Below, in pieces: positions 45,012 through 56,437 of a DNA stretch of 64,000 nt. The translations under genes were made by a program, and so were the position numbers. The notes beneath the pieces are model-generated. The model was not told the origin of the DNA and made no database searches. It worked only from the letters and a program-made list of their open reading frames with translations. Source of the stretch: Pseudoips prasinana (taxonomy: Eukaryota > Arthropoda > Insecta > Lepidoptera > Nolidae); NCBI GenBank assembly GCA_951640165.1, contig OX621236.1, positions 27,706,948 through 27,770,947 on the forward strand, given 5' to 3'. Every line of letters begins with the position of its first letter. Positions within the stretch are counted from its first letter, which is position 1.

Positions 45012-45163
45012 AGATAGATAAATACTTATATACATAGAAAACATCCATGACTCAGAAACAAACATTTGTGCTCATCACACAAATATTTGCACTTGCCGGG
45101 ATTCGAACCCGGGACCACCAGCTTCGTAGGCAGGAGCACTACCAACTAGGCCACGGTGATATA
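45012..45163 (-). mobile_element. tRNA-derived SINE, family Y
   Basis: Reverse complement of the 19788 element with an intact B-box-like region (gggttcgaatcccgg) and tRNA-like head. Not present in copy A, so inserted after the duplication or lost there. Confidence 0.75.
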
Positions 45164-45881
45164 ATTAATTTGCTCCAGAATCTTAAAATAAAGAAATATT
45201 TTAGGTATGTCAATAAATTAATACTTCATGACCTTTAGAGATGAGTATACATACACAAACTAATTTTTCGTCCCCGGAAACCTTTTCCTACAGATTTGTT
45301 TAAATTACACATTCAAATATTGCTCTTTTGAACCGACTTCAAAAAGAAGTGCCTATGAATTCGGCCGTATGATTTTGTATGCATGTTATGCAATTCTTCG
45401 TCGTTTGAGAACCGTTTTCGGTAATTATTCGATGGGAAATGCTTTCTGTATAGCCCCATATACATAAATTTGCTAAAATTGGTTGCTGTAAAGAAAACGT
45501 GAAGGTGGTTCTATTTCCTCTAACATTAATTATAATTAAAAGCATATCTCATATAATAAAATACAAAATATATGAAAGTAATCAAGTGGTTACTTTAAAT
45601 TTCCTGACTGTAAAGAAAAGTTGAAGTTGGTTATATTTCCTTTAAACATTAATTATAATTGAAAGCCTATTTCATATTATAAAATACAATATATATGAAA
45701 GTAACCAAGTGGTTATTTTATATTTCTTGACAGTAACTTGAAACTCATAACATTTCGAATCGTTCCGCTGGCTTCCTTTTATTCCGTTACTATTTTCAGT
45801 TTAATTTGCTATGCAACAACTTTTATCGTGTTCCACTTTTCGTCGGGCATCTTTGACGTACGGTTGAGAAGAAATGAAAAA

Positions 45882-46466
45882 GCGGCCAAGTTCGAGTCGG
45901 AATCGCCCATGGAGGGTTCCGTAGCGGCAGGTATTTGAGTTGATTGAATCAAAGGTAAATTGCGGTTTTCGATTTATGACGTATTAACAATAGACTACTT
46001 ACTAGGTCTCGTTCAAACCAATTTTAGTTGGAAGTTTGCATGGTAAGGTACGTCATATATGAGGGGGATTCCAAGGACATTCCAAAGGGGTAAAATGACT
46101 GGGGGGACAGTTATTTTACCCCTTTGGAAGTGTCTCTCGCGCAAACTATTCAGTTTAGAATAAAATGATGTTAGAAACTTCAATATCATTTTTGTACAGC
46201 TATCCATAGATAACCCACATGTATGGGATCAATGAAAAAAAAAATCGAGTCTCAGTTCTAAGTATGGGGTACCCCTAAATTTTATTGTTCTTTTTTTCTA
46301 TTTTTGTGAGAAAATCTTAATGCGGTAATACATCTACTTACCAAGTTTCAACAGTACAGCTCTTAAAGTTTCGGAAAAAAGGGGCTGTGACATACGGACG
46401 GACAGACAGACATGACGAATCTATAAGGGTTCCGTTTTTTGCCTTTGGCTACGTAACCCTAAAAAG
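45882..46466 (+). mobile_element. GGGTTCCGTAGCC-family repeat, uninterrupted copy
   Basis: Full-length reference copy (from gcggccaagttcgagtcgg to gtaaccctaaaaa). Copy A reads straight through the same point (gaagaaatgaaaaaagtata near 5363), so this insertion came after the duplication. Confidence 0.8.
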
Positions 46467-46689
46467 GACATGTTGGTTGTAGACCAACATTTTCTCTATT
46501 TACAGACGTATCTGCTTTTAATCAAGCAAATGGGGAGAAATGTAATCAATATACATGTTATAAATACACCAAAATATTTGAAAAAAAAAAGAACTCAGTT
46601 ACATTAATTTTACCGACAGAAACTCGAAACTCATACTCAACATCATTTCGCATCGTTTTTCTGTAATATCTTTATTTAATTTACGAATA

Positions 46690-46795
46690 AAATATAAAAT
46701 ATCTGTCCTGGGTGGGAAACCAACACATGACCTGCGGCGTGAAATGCTACCAACCAATCTACCAACCACGCCTACCAACCGGATTACGTTACTAT
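46690..46795 (-). mobile_element. Remnant of SINE family X
   Basis: Only atatctgtcctgggtggg to the tRNA-like head survives. The tail and middle present in copy A (5590-5770) are deleted. Confidence 0.6.
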
Positions 46796-47146
46796 CTAAC
46801 TTCAGTTTATTTTGCTATGAAACAACCTTGATTCACTTGTTTCACTTTTCAACGGGTATCTTCTAAGTACGGTTAAGAAAATACCAATAGGAAAGTATTT
46901 GTTAGTTGTTAATTTTCTCGATTAACAATCGTGGGGAAAGTTTGGTAATCGAGAAAATGGGGTAAAACTATGCTGAACGTTTTGGTTGCGCGTCATAGCC
47001 ATTTGGACCAGCGATTGTACGTGACTTCTTGTATCGAAATTTATTGCATTAGTTAGAACATTATGTTCAAATAATACAGACGTTAATATTTCGTGTTCGC
47101 GTATACAGTTGTTCTACTGTTTACCCAATAACAATTCTGTGTTATG

Positions 47147-47350
47147 ACGAGAAAATTGGAAAAGTACTTGTTTAATATTTCCAAGCCTCAAACACTTTTT
47201 TTGACGCTGACGGACGCTGGAACACATGAAAGGCGAAATTATTCTTTTGCCCGAGGCAAGGGTAAAAATTGGACGTTTGGATATTAAGCCCGTGCTCAAG
47301 GGTGCTGAAGAAAAGGCACGGTAAAGCTTCAGAAATTGGCCAAAGTGAGC
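47147..47350. other. Copy B of the 204-bp invariant block
   Basis: Identical base for base to 6196-6399, including the 32-codon plus-strand ORF (ATG at 47226). Confidence 0.4.
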
Positions 47351-47519
47351 ATTGGAATGATTAACATCCTTTGTCCAATATCTGTGTTATATATGGCTCT
47401 TGTATTTTTTGTTGAATAAAAAATAAAGACGTATATTTTTGTACGTAATTGAGTTTTATCGTACTTTGAATATTCTGTGCGTTGTACATTTGTTTATTTT
47501 ATAAATTAGAAACTTGATT

Positions 47520-47885
47520 TTTCACCACATTGAGAGAGCGTCTGCGATAACCACCCGAGCAGCCGTGCCCCTGGCTGCCCGCATAACTGCGGCACCCCCG
47601 TTCGAGCCTGGAAGCACTTGTTGAACTACCAAAACTACCACCCCGCGCCAAACACCTGGGAAGGATGCAGAGCTCGGATGCGATCACGATACAATCATCC
47701 AGCCTTTCTCAATGTGTTTCGGGTCACGGTGTTCAGCTTTGGGGAACGGCCAGCGACCTGACCTCGCGTGGGGCCCGGCCATTGCCCTATCCTATCAATG
47801 GGGAATGGGGCACTTCGCGGTCTCAATAGGTTTAACCAACAATAATGGCTACTCGAATAAAGAAAAATTCTATTCTATTCTATAT
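47520..47885 (+). mobile_element. GC-rich LINE/retroposon 3' end, copy B
   Basis: Same element as 6580-6905, with the clearer terminal (ATTCT)n tail at about 47867-47882. It shares this tail type with the LINE at 12004-15731, so it could be a 3' end of the same superfamily. Confidence 0.55.
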
Positions 47886-48117
47886 TGTCTAGGTTCGCCT
47901 AGTTAAGTCTTCGTAATTTCCTTACTCTAAACTTCCTTGAAAATACTATAACTTCATGACTTCCAAGGTACACACTAAGTATTTGAACTATTTAGAATAT
48001 CATACACGACATCAGGTAAACTGTGACCGAAATCTGAAAATTTGATAAATTGTTGAGATATGGGCATTGTTCAGTAAATTAGTTTTGAGAATACTAAACG
48101 CTTTTTATCTGTAAGAA

Positions 48118-48786
48118 AACTGTACATTTTAACAATTTTACTTTATTTACACAAACACATCCCATTTAACCCAGAAAACTTAGCTAGGAGGCGAAATAAT
48201 ATTGTAGCTCATTCGCCACGGGTACGCACAATGTTTGCAAGGCGCCAGTATGTATGCCAATCAGCCTACATATACAATAAAATTAACGGTGAGCTAAAGT
48301 TCCACTACGAGGTCTCGCACAAATGCAAAAAAGTGATAACCGAGTGGTTAAAATCTCTAACTTACGAAGAAACAGAGCATATTCTAGATAGACTTACATA
48401 AACACTTATTTCCTATAACGTTCCACCAGAAAACAGGTAAACACATACAATAACACAAACTCAACCTCGCACACTACTATAATCACACATACATACATCC
48501 ACTCACAATCAAACAATACTCAGAGCTGCAAACTAGTTGAAGTTATTATTGTTTCCCTTCTATTTTTACTTTTAATTTCTAAGATTCTGTTTGTTAATTT
48601 TATCTTATTTTTTATTTTTTTATGTAATAGTTATATTCATCTTTCTCAAATATTGTTAAGTATGGAATAAGGGAAGGAGCGAGACAACCCCAACACAAGT
48701 GTTATTAATTACTTACTGGGGCTGTTTCATTCACATTTGCTGATGTAACCATTTGAGTAACAATAAACATTTTTCATTCATTTTCA
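48118..48786 (+). mobile_element. 5'-truncated LINE with target-site duplication
   Basis: Inserted in copy B only. Flanks ttttatctgtaagaa (to 48117) and ttttacgctgtaagaa (48787-48802) are an imperfect 15-16-bp duplication of the uninterrupted copy A site near 7180. It holds the C-terminal coding end (about 48155-48401, ending WLKSLTYEETEHILDRLT and a stop), a 3' UTR, and a (ttcatt)n-like tail after aacaataaac. Confidence 0.8.
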
Positions 48787-49648
48787 TTTTACGCTGTAAG
48801 AATATACTAAAATCTCAACATTTAATGATAAAATACTTTCAGGATACGAGTGTTAATTACTAAAAATATTTAAGTCAAGTAACTCCACAGGGTGGATGCA
48901 AATGAGCTCGGAGAACAGATTTCAGACACCCATCTTGGAGCACTAAGTGAAACTACTTTGCCCCATTAGGAAACAAAATGTCTCTAATGAACAGTCAAGA
49001 CAGTTTTTTTAGTGAAGGCGACAAAGCAATTAGCAGTTTTGTAAGCAAAAGGTTCGAGACGTTCTTTAGCCAACGTTTCGGAAACCTCATTAACAAAAAA
49101 TATTTTAGCCCTTTCACTAAAAGATGTTCGCTTTGAAGCATTTATTGTTAGAAATATGCCTTTGTCTTTATTACAAGTTTTATAAAAGAAATGCTTTAAT
49201 TAAGTATTATTTATATTTTTGATATTTCGTTTGTCTTTCTAGGTTCTAAAGATCGTATTGCTGTGTTATATTTTTCTCATTGCGGATGATTAATTTACGG
49301 GTATAGATATTTAACCTCATTATAGCAGATATAACCTGATGATAGAGGGAGCGAAAGACCGGTAATCGTGGCAAATGGTGAAGGCCTATGTCTAGCAATT
49401 GACGTTTAGCGGCTGATAAAATGATGATGATGAAAGAAGACAATGTCTACCCGCCATTATTTTAGCGTAATTATGTTCCTATACTTTCGACTTATTATTA
49501 TTACTGTAAATTTAATAATAAATTTAACACTTAGGCTCTGCATCTGTATTTTCTATGCATTTTAAACGCAATATCTATATAAAATAACAACTTTTACAAT
49601 GGGTAGAAATTCAAAATTGTTGAAAGCAACAGTGCTTTATTTTTTTAA

Positions 49649-51504
49649 TCTATATAAATAAAAAGACAAGTCCTGACTGACTGACTGACTCATCAACGCC
49701 CAGCCCAAACCCTTGGACCTAGAAAGCTGAAATTTTGCACAAATGTTTGCTTTATAATGTAGACAAGGAATAAGGAAGGATTTTTCGAAATTCAACCCCT
49801 AAGGGGGTAAAACAGGGGCGCTAAGTTAGTATGAAACTTTGCCGTTTTTGAAGTTTAAGGCATAAAATTGGTATTTGGCCTTCCAGTTAAAAATAAAAAA
49901 ACACTTATTTCAGGGTTTTTGGAAATTCCATCCCCAAGGGCGAAAAATACGGGATGTAAGTTTGTATGGAAAATGTGACAATTTTTAAGTTAAACGCATG
50001 AAAATTGGTATTTGGCCTTTTAGTTAAAAATAAAAAATATATATTTCAGGATTTTTGGGAATTCCATCCCTTAGGGCGTAAAATAGGGCATGTAAGTTTG
50101 TATGAAAAATGCGACTTTTTTGAAGTTAAACCCATGAAAATTGGTATTTGGCATTTCAGTTAAAAATAACAATTTGTATTCCAGGATTCTTGAAAATTCT
50201 ACCCCGAAGGGCATAAAATAGGTGATGTAAGTTTATACTGACTGACTGACATATCAACGCACAGCCTACACGGCTGGAGTTAAAGACTTGAAATTTTAAC
50301 AGAAGGTACCTTTTATGACGTAGGCATCCACTATAGAAGGGTTTTTGAAAATTCCACCCCCAAGGGCGTAAAATTGGGGATGTAAGTTTGTATGAAAAAT
50401 GTGAAAAGTTTTAAGTTGAACGCATGAAAATCGGTATATGGTCTTTCATTTAAAAATTAGAAATATATATTTCAGGATTTTTGGAAATTCGACTCGGACG
50501 ACTAGAATAGGCGATGTAAGTTTGTATGAAAGTCTGTATTTTTTGAGTTAAATGCATGTAAATTGTTATTTGGTCTTTCAGTTAAAAATAAAGCAATCCA
50601 GGGAATAATTTGTTGTTAAAAAAAGGTAATCCAAAACTGATTCAATAGATCGCGACCAACAATCTAAGCAAACTCAAATTTTAAAAAATAAGTTTCTTAT
50701 GCCACGTAGCTTAAAATGTCGTGGTCGTTGTCATCTAAGTAAAGATTTAGCGTTTTATAAGATTTGTAACTTCTTTTTTTTGGTAAATTTTATAACAAAT
50801 TAAAAAAAACGACATTTTAATCAAATTGGGATAAAAAACTAATTTATCAAAAATTCGAGTTAGCGTAGTATAAATTGTTGGTGTCGAGATGATCACACCC
50901 AAAAAACATCTTCTTAATTACTGATCTACAAGTTCACAATTTTGGAACCAGATGGCGTTAATATCGTTTCAGATCGCGGAACTTAATTGGCATATCGGTT
51001 AAAATAAATAAATGCTTGAAATAAAAGGTAGTCCAAAACTGAATCAATAGATGATCGCCTAAATCTCACCCAAAATATATGCACACATCTTAATTTTACC
51101 GCTTTAAAAGTTTATATTTTTGTTAGTAGATGGCGTAATCATCGTTTTAGATCGCGCTATGGTTTTGTTCACAAAATGTCGCAACCTAATCTAATGGGAG
51201 TTACCTTTGTGATTAATGCATCGTTGATTATTATTTTACTTTATTTGACTTACTGACTATACTTAAGGACAATTGATATGTATTCTTTGATTTTTGCTTG
51301 ATGATATCGGGTTCTTTTTGTAAATAACAGTAGCAAAGTAGTATTTCATTTATTTCTTAGTAAGGTTATTTATAGGTTAGGTTTTATTCAATTTATATTG
51401 CTTATTTGTTTTAAAAGTTATATTTTTTAGATTAAGCTAGAACTAAGTAGTTACATTGGTCATCATTCAAAATTGTCGCGGACAAAGTCGCGGGCACCAG
51501 CTAG
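49649..51504 (+). mobile_element. Non-autonomous Helitron, 1856 bp, with internal repeats
   Basis: Starts TCTATATAAATAAAAAG and ends GCGGGCACCAGCTAG. It sits exactly between A (49648) and T (51505). The copy A site (A 7935 / T 7936) is uninterrupted, which fixes both borders. From 49770 to 50595 it contains about six diverged repeats of roughly 125-130 bp (ggatttttggaaattcc ... agggcgtaaaat ... gtaagtttgtatgaaaaatg ... ttggtatttggcctttcag). The head (actgactgactgac...caacgc) recurs at 50239, suggesting a partial internal duplication. No Rep/helicase ORF. Confidence 0.9.
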
Positions 51505-51976
51505 TAATTACATATGAGTATATTCCAAATATGTTTACTGTTACTAATCAACCTCAATTTTATAATTTATACGAGGAAAATGGTAATTAATCATTTACAA
51601 GCAGTACTTTTTATTCTGTGATATAGGGCGGTAAGGGAGGCGCGAGGCTGGTACTTAGTTTGTAATTGTTTGTCCTTGGCGGCTTGTGAACTCGCCCGTC
51701 TTTATAGTCCGATGAAGTGACAGCCTCCAAGGTTAAATATAAACGTAACGTTAAAACCAAAAGAACTAATTTATCATACAGATATTAACTACAATGACTC
51801 CCAAATAATAGTTAATTACCATAACACAACAAGATCCAGATGATAGCTGGGTTAGGATTGTCACCGATGAAGACTACAGTTGTCTTGTGCTCCTGTAGTT
51901 GTCCAGTCGACTTGTAGTCAGTGCGAGCCGTACAAATTAGTCTAGGGTATGAAAATCGGAAAGTTTGAATTTTTGA

Positions 51977-52147
51977 TCCTTCTTCCTACTAATATTATAA
52001 ATGAGAAATTTGGATGATTTTTACTCTTTTAAAAACTACCGAACGTATTTTGATAAAACTTTGTAGTAATATAGCATATATATCCGAATAACACATAGAC
52101 TATAATTTATAAAGCTTAAAGTGGGTGATACCGTGGGTCACAGCTAG
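51977..52147 (+). mobile_element. Short Helitron, 171 bp
   Basis: TCCTTCTTCCTACTAATATT ... CACAGCTAG between A 51976 and T 52148. The corresponding site in copy A (near 8690) lacks it. Body motif aaactaccgaacgtattttg. Confidence 0.75.
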
Positions 52148-52170
52148 TATTGAATATTTCTTCTAGATAC

Positions 52171-52360
52171 TCTTCCTATTAATATTATAAATACGAAAGT
52201 TTGTAAGTATTGTCATGTCTGGATGTTTGTTACTCTCTCACGCAAAAGCTACCGAACGGATTATGATGAAAATTGGTAGTAATATAGCTTATATATTCTA
52301 ATAACACATAGGTCATAATTAATAAAGTTTAACGCGAGTAAAACCGCGGGGTACAGCTAG
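52171..52360 (+). mobile_element. Short Helitron, about 190 bp
   Basis: Same family: tcttcctattaatattataa, aaagctaccgaacggattat and the end ccgcggggtacagctag before T 52361. The 3' end is firm; the 5' end is approximate because the preceding base is C rather than A. Confidence 0.65.
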
Positions 52361-52889
52361 TACTTTATAAGTAAATCACATGGTTAAAGGATTCGAAGAT
52401 TCGACGCTACGTCGGTAGATACATTTGCTGTACAAAAACAGCCTCTACCTTCCAAATAATAAAGATGTTGTTTAAATTACCATACATTCACTGACGATAC
52501 TTTACGAAGTAGCATCGACTGTACCTATTATAATCTGATAAAGTACTTATTGGTTCACGGGTAAATACGTGCTCGTATTCGGGATACCTCGAATAGGTAA
52601 TATCAATAAATTAAGGATGTAAGCGTAAGCAAGAGTGGCAATAAGTGCTACTGTGGAATATTTGAATCCCTTACCTTGATTAGATTGTATGTAAGTATGA
52701 ATTTTACTGCCGTATCATTTAAGAGGAGATCGTTCAGTAAACGCCACAAGTCAGCGCGTATCACTTTGGCATTGACTACGAATTTATTATGTTAAGCGGG
52801 AAAGGCGGTGTTCGTAATGCAAGTGTATCTTCTGCCACGATGCTGACAAAAAGGCGTAGCTCAGCTGTACCTGTGCTATAATAATAATA

Positions 52890-53110
52890 CATCATCATCA
52901 TATCAGCTGAAATGATTTCTACAGTTGCCGGTCTTGCGCAATCCTCATCCAGCGACTTCCAACGACTTCCACCGACCCTTACAAGATCATCGTTCTATCT
53001 TGTAGGGGGCCTGCCCACGCAGCGTCATCCGTTTCGTGGTCGCCACACCTCTGAAAATCTTTCTGCTCCAGCGGCCGTCTAAGTCGGTTACTTTGCTTCG
53101 CATGCTCATG
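52890..53110 (+). repeat. Dispersed retroposon-like repeat, copy B
   Basis: Counterpart of 9490-9720 with the same order of motifs, missing part of the front end. Confidence 0.6.
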
Positions 53111-53377
53111 CTCATCTCAACATTGCTGATTCGATCTTAAATTTCAATTATTAAATCTTAATTAATAATCCATCTAATGTGTATGAAATACTTCATGCTT
53201 ATTTAATTAATTTCTGCAATATATTTTTATAATTTTGATGAATTGCGCTATATAAGGGTTCTTTAGCAATCATTGAGTTATTTATTAGTCACGATTTATT
53301 TATTTAAAAACTTTACCAGTAAATACATAATATACAATATACCCACGCATACGGTCTGAAATATTAGAAAATGTCCT

Positions 53378-53750
53378 TCAGCAGTAAATAGTTTCGCAAA
53401 ATGAACGTTTTGGTATCTGAGGAAGCCACTGAGATTTGAGTAATGGAATATGTCTATCTTTTTGTGATTGATACAGAGTGAAGTCTCTCTGGTTATGATA
53501 AATATTATTTTTACTCTGCTTATCATAAATTACATTTTGGGAATGTTTGAAAATAGGTATTATTTCATTTGCGTTGCCTTTTTTGTCCGATACTCTTGAG
53601 GTCGACTTCCAGTTTGACGTTATACGGTTAGATACTAAAATGACATGAGGGATTTCCTTGGAACCTTTAGGCAAGCAGTATTCAAAATGGTTAGACCTAA
53701 GTGTATCAATCGTGGTTTTGTTTGCGAGGCATAAGGTATTATTAAAATAT
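53378..53750 (-). CDS. Unrecognised ORF downstream of env
   Basis: A minus frame of about 120 codons from near 53750 to the stop at 53378-53380, with two early N-glycosylation-type sequons (NNT, NKT) and several cysteines, but no ATG near the start and no membrane helix. It lies where the rest of env and the 3' LTR would be expected. It could be a diverged env remainder, an exon, or flanking DNA. I do not recognise it. Confidence 0.25.
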
Positions 53751-53824
53751 TACATTACAGAGTATAAAATGTTAATTATATTTTCCCCGAGATACTTATT
53801 TACTTTGACATGAATCAAATACAC

Positions 53825-54548
53825 TTACATTTGAATATTTTTGTACTGAGCACAAAAACACAAAGCTAAAATATTCTCTATATTAATTATTTCATCTAGT
53901 AAATCATTTGCATTTTCTGCAATTATTGTTAAAATCTGGGTAAATTTTCCGAATTTAAGAAAACTACTTTCCTTATGGTCCTCTCTACTGGACCACATTT
54001 GTAAGGTATTATTAATTTCTTTCTGGTTGTATATAAGTTTATCTAAAGTGTTACTATATTCTTTCATCCAATCATTATTCAAGCTAGCGCGGTTATTCAG
54101 TTCTGTACTAATTTTATTCTGGTTGTTTTCTAAAACTTTAAGAGCCTTAGTATACTTAACAGCATCCTGATAGTCTAAATTTCCAGTTATACTCTTAATT
54201 ATTGATCCTAAACCGTCTATGAGGCCTCGTTTTGTTCGAGTCGGTTCTAAAGTCTGCAAATGGTCCAATATGTGATTCGTTTTATTAATTAGATAGTTAA
54301 TTTGTAATTCAAATACTGGGTAAGTGGTATTAAAAACTCTATGTTCAAAGTTAGTTAGCTGTGCTTTCAACTCAGATACTTCACGTTCGATTCTATCTAG
54401 GTCTATGTATTGCAGGAATGTGTGGTGCTGTGTCGTCATTCTTGTGGGTCCAAGTTTAAATGGCAAAAGTCCTGGTCCATCGTCTAAGTTATCAAGTCGT
54501 ATCTCCTGTGTTCGCGCCAGCTGTAGTATCGTCACCAGCAGTGTTGTC
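53825..54548 (-). pseudogene. env: F-type envelope glycoprotein, truncated
   Basis: In errantiviruses and baculoviruses this protein fuses membranes. The frame is open from a splice acceptor (ttgttacag; AG at 54549-54550) inside the end of pol, fitting expression from a spliced mRNA. A short hydrophobic stretch near the start resembles a signal peptide. Counting from the GTG at 54535, a furin-type RTKR site is at residues 100-103, followed by a Gly-rich fusion-peptide-like segment (104-125) and a long helical heptad region (about 125-215). The frame ends at 53825 with no transmembrane segment. A donor-like GTAAGT overlaps the stop. The protein is roughly half the usual length. Not functional as it stands. 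Confidence 0.7.
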
Positions 54549-55616
54549 CTGTAACAATTTTGTATGCTTGGTTGGTCGCTTAAGGCGGGCTTTTGCTACG
54601 GGTCCTCGTTTCTTAGAGGTATAGATATGTATTGGAAGATCAGCGAGAACTTTATCTTGAGTGTAACGGGGTGCAATTTTCTGTCTACTGGCTACTGGAT
54701 TTTTAATGAATACTTGCTGTTCAGGTTGGTTGTCGATTTCAGGCTCTCTCGTCTTATTATGTTTGTCTATAAGAGCAGTCCGGTTAGCAAGAGATATATC
54801 ATTTACTAAGTCATAAACTACTTTCATCTGGTCGCGGTGAGTCTGTATGTACTGCTGCAATAGGTGTTGAGTCACATCAATGTCTACAGGATCTCTGGGG
54901 TCAAAGTGTCCTTTTAGTATGTCATAAGGTCGGCATCTGGTCAGGCTATGGATTGAACTGTTGTAGGCAATAATGGCGTAGGGCATGAGGTTCGAAACTG
55001 ATTCGTTCTTTTGTTGTAATTTTAGTATTCTAAGGTGTTCCAAGATAGTGGAATGAAATCGCTCTATGTTACCGTTGTCATTAGGGGAATGAGGAAGTGT
55101 TTTATGGTGAGTAATTTTGTGAAGTTTGAGGAATTCAGAGAAGAGTTGGTTTGTGAATTCAGTCCCATTGTCTGTTATAATGGTCAATGGTAATCCATGA
55201 TGTGTACAAAAGGTCAATAAGGCTTGTAAAACACTAATTGCGGTACTATCTTTTAAATGGTAGGCTTGGCCATATTTCGAAGAGACGTCAATGAACGTTA
55301 TATATTTTTCAGATTGTACGGAGAATAAATCGGCATGAACGATTTCTAGTGGTTTGGTTGCGGGTGGAACAAGGTTTAATTGTGGTCTAACTGGGTGTCT
55401 GTCGTATTTACTCTGCCCACAAATACTGCATTCATTTATGTATTTATTAATGTGGTCTTTCATCTTAGGCCAATAGTATCTGCGCGATAACGCTAAGTAA
55501 CATTCATTGATTCCCCTGTGGTTTGTTTTACCATCGTGGTACAGCCTAATTATCTCTTGTTGCTTAAGATATTCTTTAATATTTTCTAACTCTATTTTAG
55601 TGAGGACAAGTTTCAT
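54492..55616 (-). pseudogene. pol: pol: integrase domain
   Basis: 374 codons, the longest intact piece of pol. It has the zinc-binding HHCC set (H27, H33, C63, C66) and the catalytic D,D35E triad (D96, D149, E185), then a C-terminal region with basic stretches near residue 345 (ARLKRPTKH). The role in the family is insertion of the element's DNA into the host genome. The frame differs by one base from the RNase H part just upstream (shift near 55645), so it is not translated as part of an intact polyprotein here. The 3' end overlaps the env exon. Confidence 0.85.
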
Positions 55617-55632
55617 TGCAGAGCTTTTAAAT

Positions 55633-56430
55633 TTATCCTGAATAATGGGTATGATTCTGTACTGCTATAGCTATAGCTAACTGAGGGTTAATTAATAAAG
55701 CGGTTTTAACTTTAGGATTTACATATTCTCTAATAGCATTGACTAAATCGGTTTCTAAATCGGAATCGGATACTTGCACTACGACTCTGGTATGGGACTC
55801 AAAGGGTTTGGATACCACGGGGCGTCTGGTGATAACATCAACTACATTTAAACATAACTGCTTATGAAACTTGTTAAGGGGTTCATCTGTGATAGGGACT
55901 TCTAGGATAGGATTTTCTTGACTGGTGTGAGCGGTATTGGTTGCTGAGTTATCTATACTGGGTGCTTTCTCGGAGGGATTTGCGGTTATGGAGCTTATTT
56001 CTTCATTATGGATTTCAATTCGGGATAAAGCGTCAGCGTTTGTATTATTTTTGCCTTTTTTGTATACTACGGAAAAATCGTATTCACTGAGCTTCAATCT
56101 CCATCTGGTTAATCTGGAGTTGGGCTCTTTAAGATTCATAATCCACTGAAGTAGTTTGTGATCCGTAACTATTTTAAACTTTCTACCAAAAAGATAGGAC
56201 CGGAAGTATTTTGTTGCCCACACTATTGCAAGGAGTTCCTTTTCAATGGTGCTGTAATTTATCTTACTTTCGTTTAGGGTACGAGAGGCAAAGGATATGG
56301 GTTTATCGGATCCGATGGGTCCTTGGGATAAGATGGCACCTAGAGCGAAGTTGGATGCGTCAGTAGTCAATATAAATTCTTTACTGAAGTCTGGGTATTG
56401 CAATATTCGATCGTTGGTCAGTAATTTTTT
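55633..56430 (-). pseudogene. pol: pol: RNase H domain and linker
   Basis: Reads LTTDASNFALGAIL (catalytic Asp), then YSTIEKELLAIVWA (Glu), IVTDHKLLQW (Asp) and NADALSR (Asp), the Ty3/Gypsy RNase H signature. This is followed by an acidic, Ser/Thr-rich linker before integrase. The role is degradation of the RNA strand during reverse transcription. The frame differs from the RT part. The RT-RNase H connection, including the FLG..YYR-type motif expected in Gypsy elements, is missing at about 56430-56440. Confidence 0.85.
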
Positions 56431-56437
56431 ACATTTT

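Larger units (their letters stand above)
44490..53178. repeat. Segmental duplication, copy B
   Basis: Direct-orientation partner of 2112-9770; longer because of later insertions. The right limit lies where similarity to copy A fades (after tcaattattaaatctt). The adjacent DNA leads into the endogenous retrovirus. Unlabelled parts carry nothing recognised. Confidence 0.9.

Noticed and set aside
49649..50600. CRISPR-like array
   Set aside because: Repeat units are long, diverged and lack unique spacers; they are internal Helitron repeats in a eukaryotic genome.
53190..53830. 3' LTR of the retrovirus
   Set aside because: No sequence resembling 59683-60053 is seen there in either orientation.
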